Source: JANWKQ01 sp964624635 (GTDB lineage Bacteria; Bacteroidota; Bacteroidia; CAIKAF01). Taken from it: 39,520 nt of DNA. Both the position numbers and the translations under genes were made by a program. Below the pieces are notes generated by a model, which had not been told where the DNA came from, ran no database searches, and saw only the letters and a program-made list of their open reading frames with translations. Below are positions 22,975-31,306 of the stretch, in pieces; within the stretch, counting starts at the first letter, position 1; the number at the start of each line of letters is the position of its first letter. The DNA lies in the NCBI GenBank assembly GCA_964624635.1, contig CAZUXM010000021.1:1-39520 (forward strand), read 5' to 3'.

Positions 22975-23940
22975 TTAATGCTGTAAAGGTCTTTTTTTAA
23001 TCATTCCACCCACGGTATCCTTTACACTACTCATGACCACAAAAGCCTTGTCATCAATTTTTTGAATTTCGATGTTGAGTTTATTTAATTCCAAACGGGT
23101 AATGACTGTATAAATTATATCTGTATCTTCGGTAGTTCCATGCGTACCAAAACCACGTTTACCTCTATAAACCGTAACCCCCCTTCCCATTTCATTAATA
23201 ATCATTCCTCGTATATCTTCGCTTTTAACTGATATAATTGTAACCCCAATATATTCTTCAATACCTTCTATAATAAAGTCAACTGTTTTAGAAGCTGCCA
23301 GGTAAGTAACAATAGAGTAGAGTGCAGTTTCAACTGATAATAAATAAGCAGCCACAGAAAAGATGAGAATATTAAATGCCAGAACTATATCTCCCATCGT
23401 CATTCCCATTTTTTTACTCAGGTAAATAGCGAGTACTTCGGTTCCATCAATAACGGCTCCCCCTCTAACAGCCATTCCAATTCCACCACCTAAAAAGAAT
23501 CCTCCAAAAATAGCCACCAATAATTTATCGTTAGTTACAGTTGGAAAATGTATAGTAGCAACTACAATGGCTAATCCTGTAATAGCAATAGCCGTTTTAA
23601 TAGCAAAACGAATTCCCACGGTTTTATATCCCATAAATATGAATGGAATATTGATAAGAACAAGTAAAACCGAAAGTGGAATTTTTAAAGTTTCTGATGT
23701 AAGCAGGGCTATACCGGTAGCACCTCCATCAATAAAATTATTCGGTAATAAAAAACTTTCTAACCCAAAAGATGCAGAAGCTATCCCTAAGGCAATAAGA
23801 AAAATATCCTTTACAAGTCTTTTGAGTTCTATTTTAAAAACCCTGAAACCTTTTGCAAGTTGGGTCTTAGATAAATCATTATTTGATTTTTTTCCTCTTA
23901 AAACAGTTTGTACTATAAGTTGCCTCCAAAATCTTGTCAT
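22975..23940 (-). CDS. YitT family membrane protein (DUF161 + DUF2179)
   Basis: A 321-aa protein. A basic N-terminal extension (1-42) precedes a YitT core of five or six membrane segments with the family motifs SFLLPNNFIDGGATGIALL and GGAVIDGTEVLAIYLSKK. The C-terminal soluble DUF2179 domain (about 238-312: GVTIISVKSEDIRGMIINEM, YRGKRGFG, AFVVMSSVKDTVGG) resembles a PII/ACT-like sensor. Family members are suspected transporters of unknown substrate. The gene stands alone on this strand. The N-terminal 25 residues are unusual, and a later start is possible. Confidence 0.9.
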   Translation of the reverse strand: MTRFWRQLIVQTVLRGKKSNNDLSKTQLAKGFRVFKIELKRLVKDIFLIALGIASASFGLESFLLPNNFIDGGATGIALLTSETLKIPLSVLLVLINIPFIFMGYKTVGIRFAIKTAIAITGLAIVVATIHFPTVTNDKLLVAIFGGFFLGGGIGMAVRGGAVIDGTEVLAIYLSKKMGMTMGDIVLAFNILIFSVAAYLLSVETALYSIVTYLAASKTVDFIIEGIEEYIGVTIISVKSEDIRGMIINEMGRGVTVYRGKRGFGTHGTTEDTDIIYTVITRLELNKLNIEIQKIDDKAFVVMSSVKDTVGGMIKKRPLQH

Positions 23941-23978
23941 CAGTTACAAGATAGAGAAAAAATTATTATTTCCAAAAT

Positions 23979-25247
23979 CTACCTTCCAAAACTATCATAA
24001 TATCTTTCTGCGTGTTCCTCGTATCTTTTAATCAACTCAATATTTTTTAGTTCAGTATCCGTTAATTCATCTCTAACATCAATAGAGGTTGGCACATACC
24101 AACTCACTCTATCAAATAAATTTCTCATTCTTCTGTTTCTAAACGAATATCCATGTCGAGCATAAATGGCATTGCGTAACACTTCCAAATCAATTAAATA
24201 AAAATTGGAAATATCTTCGTCTTTTAGCAAAGTGGTAGAAGCATTCAATTTAGCTCCTTCTTTAATCACTTCGTATTCATCATTCAAATAATGTGGATCA
24301 GTTTCATCAGATACAAATTCGTATTCCAATTCTTCTATACCATAATTGGCATTATAGGTAAACTGTTTTTTTCTCAAAGTATAGATACAGCTTTTAACTG
24401 CTAAGGCATTGGTATCATAAGGCACCCAGCTACCTCTCAACATATCTGTTCCGGGGTCAACTGTAAAAGTAAATACACCACTATACATACTATCCTTAGG
24501 TTCTTTTGCTTCATTAACTGAATATTCTTTAACGGTAACCTCTAACTCCACTCTTTTCATTTTACCTTCAAAAATCAAATCACGTTCATTGAAATAAAAG
24601 TTACCCGTCATCTTGTCGCTATTCTCCTCTAATCCGTAAACTGTAATTGGGTGTAATTTTTTATCTTTCCAACCTCCTTCCCTATCTATCAATCCATAAA
24701 AACGACTGTTTTTAATTTCTCCCTTAAAAAAGTCATTGGTGGCAGTAAAATTATATATAGGTGAATTTTTATCAATAAACTGCCAGGTTCCAGTCATAGT
24801 AGAAGTAATTTCATCAATAATAAAGTTGAGAGTTCCGGTATTAATGCGTTGATTAGCTTTTGTATTGTTTTTATATCCCATCGCATTGGTAACTATCCAA
24901 CGAGTAGTTTTATATACTTTGGTTTTAATTTCTACTTCTCCTTCACAGGGGGTATAATTACCTGCTACCACACTATGTCCTTTTAATGTAGTACCTTCAA
25001 TGGTATCAATTGAGATGGTGATTTTATTATCGTTATATCCTCTGTCTTTATCATAATCAACATCAACTCCTTCAAAGTATCCTACATAATATCCTAATAC
25101 TGACGAGGTGTCAGTTTCATCTTTACGGGTATTTTGTGATCCGGCCTCTTTTTCTTCCTGAACTGAAACTACTACTGTTGAATCTTTTTTACCACAACTT
25201 AAAAGTAGTAGAACACAAGTTGCTGCGAAAACTAATGGATGTTTCAT
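23979..25247 (-). CDS. YARHG-domain lipoprotein
   Basis: A 422-aa lipoprotein: signal MKHPLVFAATCVLLLLSCGK with lipobox LLSC, then a Ser/Glu-rich tether. The body (about 50-310) is beta-rich with repeated motifs of the type (T/M)xGxW/F (TMTGTWQFID, KMTGNFYFNE, MLRGSWVPYD), suggesting lipocalin-like or repeat-barrel strands. The C-terminal YARHG domain (about 355-415) is recognised by RNAIYARHGYSFRNRRMRN, followed by WYVPTSIDVRDELTDTE. The YARHG domain is an extracellular domain of unknown function in Bacteroidota and other Gram-negatives. The start overlaps the stop of the DUF2306 gene (ATGA at 25244-25247), so the two are coupled. Confidence 0.88.
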   Translation of the reverse strand: MKHPLVFAATCVLLLLSCGKKDSTVVVSVQEEKEAGSQNTRKDETDTSSVLGYYVGYFEGVDVDYDKDRGYNDNKITISIDTIEGTTLKGHSVVAGNYTPCEGEVEIKTKVYKTTRWIVTNAMGYKNNTKANQRINTGTLNFIIDEITSTMTGTWQFIDKNSPIYNFTATNDFFKGEIKNSRFYGLIDREGGWKDKKLHPITVYGLEENSDKMTGNFYFNERDLIFEGKMKRVELEVTVKEYSVNEAKEPKDSMYSGVFTFTVDPGTDMLRGSWVPYDTNALAVKSCIYTLRKKQFTYNANYGIEELEYEFVSDETDPHYLNDEYEVIKEGAKLNASTTLLKDEDISNFYLIDLEVLRNAIYARHGYSFRNRRMRNLFDRVSWYVPTSIDVRDELTDTELKNIELIKRYEEHAERYYDSFGR

Positions 25248-25891
25248 CTTTTTAAAAATTTATAAATAATTATTTCTGCTACAAGTAAATTAAGCACCCA
25301 ACCTAACCAGGCGACCACCATATACACATCCATAGGTTTTGGATGAAAAACAGCCACCAAAACATACTTCCATGCCCGTAAGGTAATGGCCGACATCGCC
25401 AGCGCAAAACTCCTTATCATCCATTTTTGATGACTAATTACTTTTCGTTTTCTAATCTTTTGTACTGCAAGAAAAGTAAATAGAGTCCAAAAAAATCCTA
25501 GTAAACAAAAAGCTATTTGAGAACTCAGCCCTCCATTCGCATATAAGCCAATAATAAAACCCGAAGGACCTGCAACTAATATAGTGATAATACTATATAT
25601 CCAGCCCGAAACTTTGTGAACAACAGGAATTTTACGTCTGAAATAAGGGAAAAACTGAGTAAATCCTGCAGGTAAAACCCATATAGATGAAAGCACATGC
25701 GCAAAAAAAGCGATTCTGTAATGCAACATGGGTACATACGTTTGTTTGATTCTTAGAAAAGCAACATCCGTTTCCAAATAAACATATTGCCATGTTATCC
25801 TAAACATCAAATAACAAAAAAACAGATACAATATCAAAATGATGACCTGTAGCCCGAATTTAAAAATTATGTTTTGACTGGTTGAACTCAT
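25244..25891 (-). CDS. DUF2306 family membrane protein
   Basis: I choose the ATG at 25889-25891 (MSSTSQNIIFKFGLQV); the longer frame would start at a TTG 24 nt upstream that lies almost against the previous stop. The product is about 215 aa with seven predicted membrane segments. DUF2306 features are seen in HVLSSIWVLPAGFTQFFPYF, VHKVSGWIYSIITILVAGPS, and HQKWMIRSFALAMSAITLRAW, with conserved His residues that could bind haem or a metal (inference). Such proteins resemble cytochrome b561-type membrane folds. The gene overlaps the YARHG lipoprotein gene by 4 bp and follows the small membrane gene by about 30 bp. Confidence 0.82.
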   Translation of the reverse strand: MSSTSQNIIFKFGLQVIILILYLFFCYLMFRITWQYVYLETDVAFLRIKQTYVPMLHYRIAFFAHVLSSIWVLPAGFTQFFPYFRRKIPVVHKVSGWIYSIITILVAGPSGFIIGLYANGGLSSQIAFCLLGFFWTLFTFLAVQKIRKRKVISHQKWMIRSFALAMSAITLRAWKYVLVAVFHPKPMDVYMVVAWLGWVLNLLVAEIIIYKFLKR

Positions 25892-25921
25892 GATATTGGG
25901 TTCAACAATATACAAAATTGA

Positions 25922-26296
25922 TTAATGTTGTGTCCCTTTATTCTCTTTGGTGAAAGTATCAATGATAAGGGTAATAGTTAACACAATAGCAAATGTACGT
26001 ACAATAATACCGGTATGTACTGTACCAAAAAATCTAAAATAGATAAGAAATATACAAAGTCCGTAAAACGCTAATTGAGGTATTCCTACATTAAGCCCCC
26101 ACTTAAACTTCTTTTGTTTAATCCAAATGAGCTTTAAAATATTGATAACAATTAAACCTAAGCTGGCAACACCACACATTAGCACATAGGTTTTGGGAAT
26201 AAGTTTATCGAAATTAAGAATCCATCCGATGATTCCCATCACAAAAAAAATTACCTGGAAATAATAATAGTATTTTTCTATTGTTTTCATTAGCAT
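25922..26296 (-). CDS. Small membrane protein, 124 aa
   Basis: MLMKTIEKYYYYFQVIFFVM opens a protein with four predicted membrane segments (about 12-28, 36-53, 68-86, 94-112) and a basic loop WIKQKKFKWGLN. A second ATG two codons in (MKTIEKYY) is equally likely. It lies 30 bp upstream of the DUF2306 gene and is probably in its operon. No family is recognised. Confidence 0.6.
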   Translation of the reverse strand: MLMKTIEKYYYYFQVIFFVMGIIGWILNFDKLIPKTYVLMCGVASLGLIVINILKLIWIKQKKFKWGLNVGIPQLAFYGLCIFLIYFRFFGTVHTGIIVRTFAIVLTITLIIDTFTKENKGTQH

Positions 26297-26347
26297 AACA
26301 AAGATACTGTTTAAGATAACAATACCATTTATTTAAAAAAGATACAT

Positions 26348-26959
26348 TTATTTAATCAGCAGGCTAAAATTATGTTCTCCTTCCAATAAACCTTCATATT
26401 GATCGCCTATAGCAATGGGTCCCACTCCTGCAGGAGTTCCGGTAAAAATAATATCTCCTATTTTAAGAGTTACATACTGCGAAACATGCTCAATGATAGC
26501 ATCAATATCATAAATCATATCTTTTGAAAAACCACATTGGACAATGCTCCCGTTTTTCAATAATTGAAATTCAATATTTTGTGGATTTTTTAAACTGCTA
26601 ACCGGCACAAAATTACCTATCACAGCACTTCCATCAAACCCTTTTGCTTTTTCCCAAGGCAATCCTTTTTCTTTTAGTTTATTTTGCAAATCTCGAGCTG
26701 TGAAATCTATTCCCAAACCAATTTCATCATAATATCTATGAGCAAACTTTTTTTGAATATTTTTTCCTAATCGATTAATACGAACTACTATTTCACATTC
26801 ATAATGAATGTCTTTACTAAATTCAGGATAAAAAAATGGTTGTCGCCCCACCAATAGAGCGGTTTCGGGCTTAAAAAAGATAACCGGTTCCGTGGGAACT
26901 GCATTGTTCAACTCTTTGGCATGTTCCACATAGTTACGACCTATACATATAAATTTCAT
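26348..26959 (-). CDS. Fumarylacetoacetate hydrolase (FAH) family protein
   Basis: The start at 26957-26959 (MKFICIGRNYVEHAKELNNA) gives 203 aa, the usual length of the short bacterial FAH form; the longer frame adds 18 residues of intergenic sequence. Family features: ICIGRNYVEHAKEL, PVIFFKPETALL, the metal-binding acidic residues in HYECEIVVRI and GLGIDFTARDLQ, KGFDGSAVIGNFVP, and IFTGTPAGVGPI. Family members include oxaloacetate decarboxylases/tautomerases, acylpyruvases and 2-hydroxyhepta-2,4-diene-1,7-dioate isomerases. The exact substrate cannot be told from sequence. It lies 25 bp after the frameshifted hydrolase, possibly in the same operon. Confidence 0.92.
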   Translation of the reverse strand: MKFICIGRNYVEHAKELNNAVPTEPVIFFKPETALLVGRQPFFYPEFSKDIHYECEIVVRINRLGKNIQKKFAHRYYDEIGLGIDFTARDLQNKLKEKGLPWEKAKGFDGSAVIGNFVPVSSLKNPQNIEFQLLKNGSIVQCGFSKDMIYDIDAIIEHVSQYVTLKIGDIIFTGTPAGVGPIAIGDQYEGLLEGEHNFSLLIK

Positions 26960-26984
26960 AGTATAAATGTAAGAAAGATTTATA

Positions 26985-27838
26985 TTACCGGGCCATTTCG
27001 TTGATGGACTCATAAATCACTTCCGGATGATCACCAAACGGTATAAAATGATCTTCATCAGGGATATAAACATACTTAGCTTTTTCCCCTAATTGTTGCT
27101 GAGCATATTCCAGATTCCCGGGCGCCACCAATACATCTTTTCCTCCTTGAATAATGGTTACTTTACAGGTAATATCTTTCCAAAAAGGTTTCATTTTATC
27201 CAATTCATTTTTATGTATAAAAAGTTCATCATTACTGGCTTTCAGATCTCTGTTAAAAAACAAATTCACAGGAAATACCTTATACATCCCTCTAAACCAT
27301 TCGTTGGGTTCGAGCTTTGAATCAAATGACCCTGCAATACTTATTACACCCGTCAACTCATACCCATACCTAATAGCACTATTAATTACAATCGGTCCTC
27401 CCATCGAATGACCCACCAATATCGGCTTTTTACCGTCTGTTGCAGGGGTGCAAAATAATCTAATCAGGTCACTCTGAACATTCAAATCTCCTTCACCATG
27501 GGTCCCGTCTGTCATTCCGTAACCATATCTGTCGGGTGCAATCAAATAATAATTATCATGCAACTCATCATGATCATATAAAAATTATTCCAACTACCGG
27601 GTGAACCATGCACAAAAATGAGTTTCTGTTTTGAAGGATCGCCAATAGCTGTATATCCTACCTTAAATCCATTATTATTGATAGTTTTAAACTGAAGGTT
27701 GTATTTTGATTCGTGATTGATTCGTTGTACAATTTCCTCCTTAGAAGGGAAAAAAAATCTTTCACCAAAATAAGTAAGCCCTATCAATAATATAAAAATG
27801 ACAAAAAATAAATAGAATATGCCTTTTAGGAACTTCAT
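26985..27838 (-). pseudogene. Alpha/beta hydrolase interrupted by a -1-type frameshift
   Basis: Two overlapping frames together make one alpha/beta hydrolase of about 285 aa. The N-terminal frame (27542-27838) has a membrane anchor (FLKGIFYLFFVIFILLIGL) and the oxyanion motif FVHGSPGSWNNF. The C-terminal frame holds LIAPDRYGYG, the nucleophile elbow GHSMGG, the acid GGKDVLVAP and the His in DEDHFIPFG. The break lies near 27570-27590, at a run of five T on the coding strand; one added base would give NNFLYDHDELHDNYY and restore the fold. It may be a sequencing or assembly error, or a true frameshift. The N-terminal start overlaps the stop of the barrel gene upstream. Confidence 0.85.
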
Positions 27839-28653
27839 CGTTTTTTACTCTCGGTCCATTTATTCTTTTTACCTGGTGGGAAGAAATATTTAATATCTAC
27901 AGAAAAATAAGTACCTGTTTGTGGAATATCAACTGATTGTAATCCATAGGGAAGTGCATTTGTTCTTTCAATGAAGCCATCCATAATAGGAAAAAACGGA
28001 CGATGAAATTGTCCTCCCAAATAGAAATACCCTGCATTTTCTGATCTGTATTCAAAACCAATGGCTGCTTTCATCGAAGGTACACACCATGAATTTCGTC
28101 CACCGTATACTACATATTTTACATTTGAGTCATTAGCATTTTTTACAATACTACTTGGAAAAAAATCAACCGAAAATCCTACCGCATTATTCATAAACCA
28201 TTTCTCCCCTAATTGAACATAAAACAATGCCATGATTGGCAACTCAAATCCAATATAGTTTACTTGTCTGCTAAAATATTCAGTCTCAATTTCTGATTTA
28301 ATGGCATTGGATCTTCCCACTTGTGCTGTATATGATCTTGAAATATAATACAACCCTGTTTGAAATGAAAAGGTTTTACTAAAATCAAAACGTAAACATG
28401 CACCAAAACGATATCCTAAATTAGGATAGAATTTAAACATAGTGTCGTTGTAGAATTTATCGGGGCGTGCACCAAAATCAGTAGGAAGTACTAAATTTAC
28501 CTCAGGACCAATGGTAACAAATGTCTTTTGTTTTTTCTCATCATCATTTACATCGGCTGTAGTAGGTTTTTTATTTTTCTGACCTACCAGAACCATTCCT
28601 GATGCAAATGCTACTAACAATAACAATATCCCTCTATATCTTAACATTAGCAT
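27835..28653 (-). CDS. Outer-membrane beta-barrel (porin-like) protein
   Basis: A 272-aa exported protein: signal MLMLRYRGILLLLVAFASGM (an alternative start MLRYRG is two codons in), then alternating strands typical of the Bacteroidota outer-membrane beta-barrel family: TFVTIGPEVNLVLP, LGYRFGACLRFDFSKTFSFQ, TGLYYISRSY, VNYIGFELPIMALFYV, GYFYLGGQF, and a final strand TGTYFSVDIKYFFP. About eight strands are expected. The Arg/Lys-rich tail after the last strand is unusual. It overlaps the alpha/beta hydrolase gene by 4 bp. A -7-like box lies just upstream. The function is unknown. Confidence 0.8.
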   Translation of the reverse strand: MLMLRYRGILLLLVAFASGMVLVGQKNKKPTTADVNDDEKKQKTFVTIGPEVNLVLPTDFGARPDKFYNDTMFKFYPNLGYRFGACLRFDFSKTFSFQTGLYYISRSYTAQVGRSNAIKSEIETEYFSRQVNYIGFELPIMALFYVQLGEKWFMNNAVGFSVDFFPSSIVKNANDSNVKYVVYGGRNSWCVPSMKAAIGFEYRSENAGYFYLGGQFHRPFFPIMDGFIERTNALPYGLQSVDIPQTGTYFSVDIKYFFPPGKKNKWTESKKR

Positions 28654-28663
28654 GATTATTGTA

Positions 28664-28671
28664 CAAATTTA
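28664..28671 (-). promoter_or_regulatory. Possible -7 box for the beta-barrel operon
   Basis: On the minus strand TAAATTTG fits TAnnTTTG and ends 10 bases before the ATG at 28653. No convincing -33 element is seen. Confidence 0.45.
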
Positions 28672-28730
28672 ACGTAATAAACCGATTATGAGTATGAACA
28701 TATTTCATATCTTGTCGGTAAGTTAAAGAT

Positions 28731-29393
28731 ATGGCTATGAATAGACGTAAATTTATTAAAAACACCGCATTAGCAGCAACTTTGGCAGGAATATCACCCT
28801 CTGTAATCGCCGCTGATTTAGACTGTGTCAACAAAAACAAGATGATTTTTGTCTTCAGAGGGGTAAGTTTTTCAGATGCTGAAGCAGCCATCAAAAAGGC
28901 TGGATTTGATAACTCTAATACATATTTACAAAAAGTAATATGTATCAATCCTGCATATACTCATACTTCAGGTATGAACCAATTGATGAATTCCAAATCT
29001 TATTCTTCGAAGTTTGAAATCATTCAAACTGAATACCTGGATAGATATATGATTACGGATGTTATTAATGACAACATGTTATCATCAAACACAAAAAATA
29101 AGGTGATACATATACATCATACTGAAATAGGCCATTCAAGTAATAAATTATATGTACAAACTTTAGATGAATTTTTCACTGAACTAAAAAAAGTATTTGA
29201 CCCCAAACGTCATAAAATTGTTATTACAGCTGATATTGGCAGAAACTCTCAACTCAACAGTTGTGGTGGAAAAGACCACTCTAATGAAACAAGTTTAGAA
29301 ACATTTGCCTTTTATATGGGAGGTAAATCCGATCAGTTAAAATCAAATACTGGAACTTTAGAACAACAGCTAGTACTTGACCAAAAATTTTAA
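28731..29393 (+). CDS. Tat-exported alkaline-phosphatase-like (DUF1501-related) protein
   Basis: A 220-aa protein whose N-terminus (MAMNRRKFIKNTALAATLAG) is a twin-arginine signal (RRKFIK) ending around SVIAA; MNRRKF two codons in is an alternative start. The mature part starts NKNKMIFVFRGVSFSDAE, and near the C-terminus HKIVITADIGRNSQLNSCGG with GKDHSNE recalls the alkaline-phosphatase/DUF1501 motif (T/A)-(D/E)-x-GR ... GGxDH. It is much shorter than the roughly 400-500 aa DUF1501 proteins, and the usual N-terminal metal Asp (RGGxDG) is replaced by RGVSFSD, so catalytic activity is doubtful. It lies 14 bp before the deiodinase-like gene. Family link inferred. Confidence 0.7.
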   Translation: MAMNRRKFIKNTALAATLAGISPSVIAADLDCVNKNKMIFVFRGVSFSDAEAAIKKAGFDNSNTYLQKVICINPAYTHTSGMNQLMNSKSYSSKFEIIQTEYLDRYMITDVINDNMLSSNTKNKVIHIHHTEIGHSSNKLYVQTLDEFFTELKKVFDPKRHKIVITADIGRNSQLNSCGGKDHSNETSLETFAFYMGGKSDQLKSNTGTLEQQLVLDQKF

Positions 29394-29407
29394 TTTCATA
29401 ATATAAT

Positions 29408-30088
29408 ATGAAAGAGAAAAAAATTAACGGACATAATCATGTCTTATATAATCATCCACAATTCAAAGAAAAAGAGATGATAGAAAGGTCTCTTGATTTT
29501 TATGAATGGATGGATCAAAGAAGAACAGTTAGAGAATTTTCTGAAAAAGATTTTGATATTTCCATCATTGAAAATATTATTAAAACAGCATCAACGGCAC
29601 CTTCAGGAGCCCATAAACAACCTTGGACTTTTTGTGTTGTAAAGCACCCTGCTATTAAAAAAAGAATTCGTGAAGCGGCAGAACAAGAAGAAAAAGAAAG
29701 CTATGATTCACGGATGAGTGAAGAGTGGTTAAAGGATTTAGAGCCCTTGGCGACCAATTGGGAAAAACCATTTCTTGAAACGGCTCCTTACCTTATAGTT
29801 GTTTTCAGAAGGGTGTATGAATTGGAAACCAACAATCATAAACATCAAAATTATTATGTTCAGGAGTCAGTAGGTATTTCTTGCGGTTTTTTATTAGCAG
29901 CTATACATGAAGCAGGATTAGTGGCCCTTACACATACTCCTAGTCCAATGAATTTTCTTTCTGAAATCCTTAACAGACCTTCTAACGAACGCCCCTATTT
30001 ATTAATCCCTGTAGGAATGCCTAAAGAAACCTATATTCCAAAACTAAAACGAAAATCGTTAGATGAAGTAATGATTATTTATAAATGA
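29408..30088 (+). CDS. Iodotyrosine deiodinase-like nitroreductase-family flavoprotein
   Basis: A 226-aa FMN protein. The nitroreductase core begins FYEWMDQRRTVREFS (the FMN-phosphate Arg cluster) and has TASTAPSGAHKQPWTFCVVK, which matches the mammalian IYD TAGTAPSGAH(T)EPWTF block. The substrate lid of IYD (Glu-Tyr-Lys triad) is kept: the Glu and Tyr in EQEEKESYDSRM and the Lys in TNWEKPFLETAP. The C-terminus PVGMPKETYIPKLKRKSLDE also follows IYD. Homologs in Bacteroidota (Haliscomenobacter) reductively dehalogenate halotyrosines; activity here is inferred. It is the second gene of a two-gene unit with the Tat protein, and its stop overlaps the convergent DUF2752 gene by 10 bp. Confidence 0.85.
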   Translation: MKEKKINGHNHVLYNHPQFKEKEMIERSLDFYEWMDQRRTVREFSEKDFDISIIENIIKTASTAPSGAHKQPWTFCVVKHPAIKKRIREAAEQEEKESYDSRMSEEWLKDLEPLATNWEKPFLETAPYLIVVFRRVYELETNNHKHQNYYVQESVGISCGFLLAAIHEAGLVALTHTPSPMNFLSEILNRPSNERPYLLIPVGMPKETYIPKLKRKSLDEVMIIYK

Positions 30089-30384
30089 AAATGATTAGCT
30101 GCTTCATAGTACCATGGGGCATTACCGGTTATTTTTAAAATATGATGTATAATCATTATCCCAAAAGTAATTAAAGCCGCTACCAAAACCCATTTTGGAC
30201 TCAGTTTTACCGGCTTTATCAAAGTTAATACAGCCATTGTAAAAAAGATAAAAAATGGAATTAATGCCGGATACAATGCAATAGAATCTAAAATATCTCC
30301 TCTGAATAAACATACCAATGATCGTTGTGCTCCACATCCCGGGCACTCTACTCCAAAGTATTCTTTTGATAAACAGGTAAGCAT
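30079..30384 (-). CDS. DUF2752 membrane protein, copy 1
   Basis: A 101-aa protein with the DUF2752 signature GVECPGCGAQRSLVCLFRGD (CPGCG with a following Arg) and two membrane segments (about 40-55 and 68-86, with a HH pair in IMIIHHILK). The Cys pair may bind a metal or form a disulfide (inference). It starts 1 bp after the stop of the CCC-motif gene, so it is co-transcribed. The stop overlaps the convergent deiodinase-like gene by 10 bp. Function unknown. Confidence 0.82.
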   Translation of the reverse strand: MLTCLSKEYFGVECPGCGAQRSLVCLFRGDILDSIALYPALIPFFIFFTMAVLTLIKPVKLSPKWVLVAALITFGIMIIHHILKITGNAPWYYEAANHFHL

Positions 30385-30385
30385 C

Positions 30386-30784
30386 TTAATCTAAATTTTT
30401 AAATATCTCCTGGTAATTAGCCGGTGATGAACCATTAAATACCATTATAATAAATATAATGGTGATAATAGCAGAAGCAATCAACGCAATTACATTCAGT
30501 AAACGACCCCATTTGGCATATTTATAATGTTTCTCAATATATACCCATGGGTCGGCTTGATATTTTGCCAAACTACGGTTAGCTAAAATCAATCCTATAA
30601 TACTTAATATCAAACCCACAAAATTTCCATAACAACAACAAATGGGACATAATCCCAATGAAATAATTCCTAAAACAAAAGAAACAGAAGCATTGGGTAG
30701 TTCTTTTAGTTTAGGATATTTATTTTCTTCTCCCGGTGGCGGATCAGGTGGTTGCCAATTGGGATTTCCATATACTTCACTCAT
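30386..30784 (-). CDS. CCC-motif membrane protein
   Basis: A 132-aa protein: a Pro-rich cytoplasmic N-terminus (NWQPPDPPPGEENKYP), then SFVLGIISLGLCPICCCYGN (membrane segment with the CCC motif) and two more segments (GLILSIIGLILANRSLAKY, LLNVIALIASAIITIIFIIM). This is the Bacteroidota CCC-motif type, distantly like DUF4190. The two halves around LSIIGL...LAKYQADPWVYIE match those of the 122-aa gene, so the two are paralogs. It lies downstream of a terminator-like hairpin and 1 bp before DUF2752 copy 1. Function unknown. Confidence 0.8.
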   Translation of the reverse strand: MSEVYGNPNWQPPDPPPGEENKYPKLKELPNASVSFVLGIISLGLCPICCCYGNFVGLILSIIGLILANRSLAKYQADPWVYIEKHYKYAKWGRLLNVIALIASAIITIIFIIMVFNGSSPANYQEIFKNLD

Positions 30785-30800
30785 TTGATATTAAACTTAA

Positions 30801-30834
30801 TAAAAAAAGACCATCCTTTTAAGCAGAATGGTCT
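30801..30834 (-). terminator. Rho-independent terminator after the 122-aa gene
   Basis: On the minus strand AGACCAT ... ATGGTCT forms a 7-bp stem, followed by a run of seven T. It lies in the 71-bp spacer after the 122-aa gene and should separate it from the CCC-motif gene. Confidence 0.75.
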
Positions 30835-30855
30835 AATCAATAAAATTAAAAATTA

Positions 30856-31224
30856 TTATTTTTTCATCATCTCCGCTAACATTCCTGTAGCGAATAAGAA
30901 AATACTCATGATAATAACAACTATTCCTAAAATAAGTCCTATTAAACCTAATAGTTTTCCTGTTTTAGCTTGTTTATATGATTGTTCAGTATATTCAGAA
31001 GGGTTTGCTTCATAAGTAGCCACCGCTGATTTACCTTTAAAGAAAGCAACAATACTCAAAATAAAACCAACCAATCCGCAACCTAAGCATCCTAAAATCA
31101 CTGATATACATAATCCAACGATTCCAAGGGTTTGGCTAAGACTTGCACCATCCAATGCTTTACCCATACCTGTTGTGTTACCGCCTGAACTCCAATTTGA
31201 GCTTAAGTCATTATTATTTTCCAT
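30856..31224 (-). CDS. CCC-motif-like small membrane protein, 122 aa
   Basis: Ser/Asn/Gly-rich N-terminus (ENNNDLSSNWSSGGN), then membrane segments TLGIVGLCISVILGCLGCG, LVGFILSIVAFFKG and LLGLIGLILGIVVIIMSIFL. The order and the segment VGFILSIVAFFKGKSAVATY followed by EANPSEYTEQSYKQAKTGKLL match the 132-aa protein (VGLILSIIGL..., YQADPWVYIE, KYAKWGRLL), so both are members of one family. Here the CCC block is CLGCG. Its terminator lies downstream. Function unknown. Confidence 0.8.
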   Translation of the reverse strand: MENNNDLSSNWSSGGNTTGMGKALDGASLSQTLGIVGLCISVILGCLGCGLVGFILSIVAFFKGKSAVATYEANPSEYTEQSYKQAKTGKLLGLIGLILGIVVIIMSIFLFATGMLAEMMKK

Positions 31225-31306
31225 AGTAAAATTTAGTTTAACGTTTATCGTGCAATGATAATGAATATTTTTAAGCGTATTAACTATTTTGAGTAAATAG
31301 CCTATA

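Noticed and set aside
27542..27600. Programmed -1 frameshift in the alpha/beta hydrolase
   Set aside because: No canonical slippery heptamer in the zero frame and no obvious downstream stem; a lost base in the T run is simpler.
28634..28948. Minus-strand frame antisense to the Tat-exported protein
   Set aside because: It lies opposite a frame with a clear twin-arginine signal and reads through the divergent promoter region.
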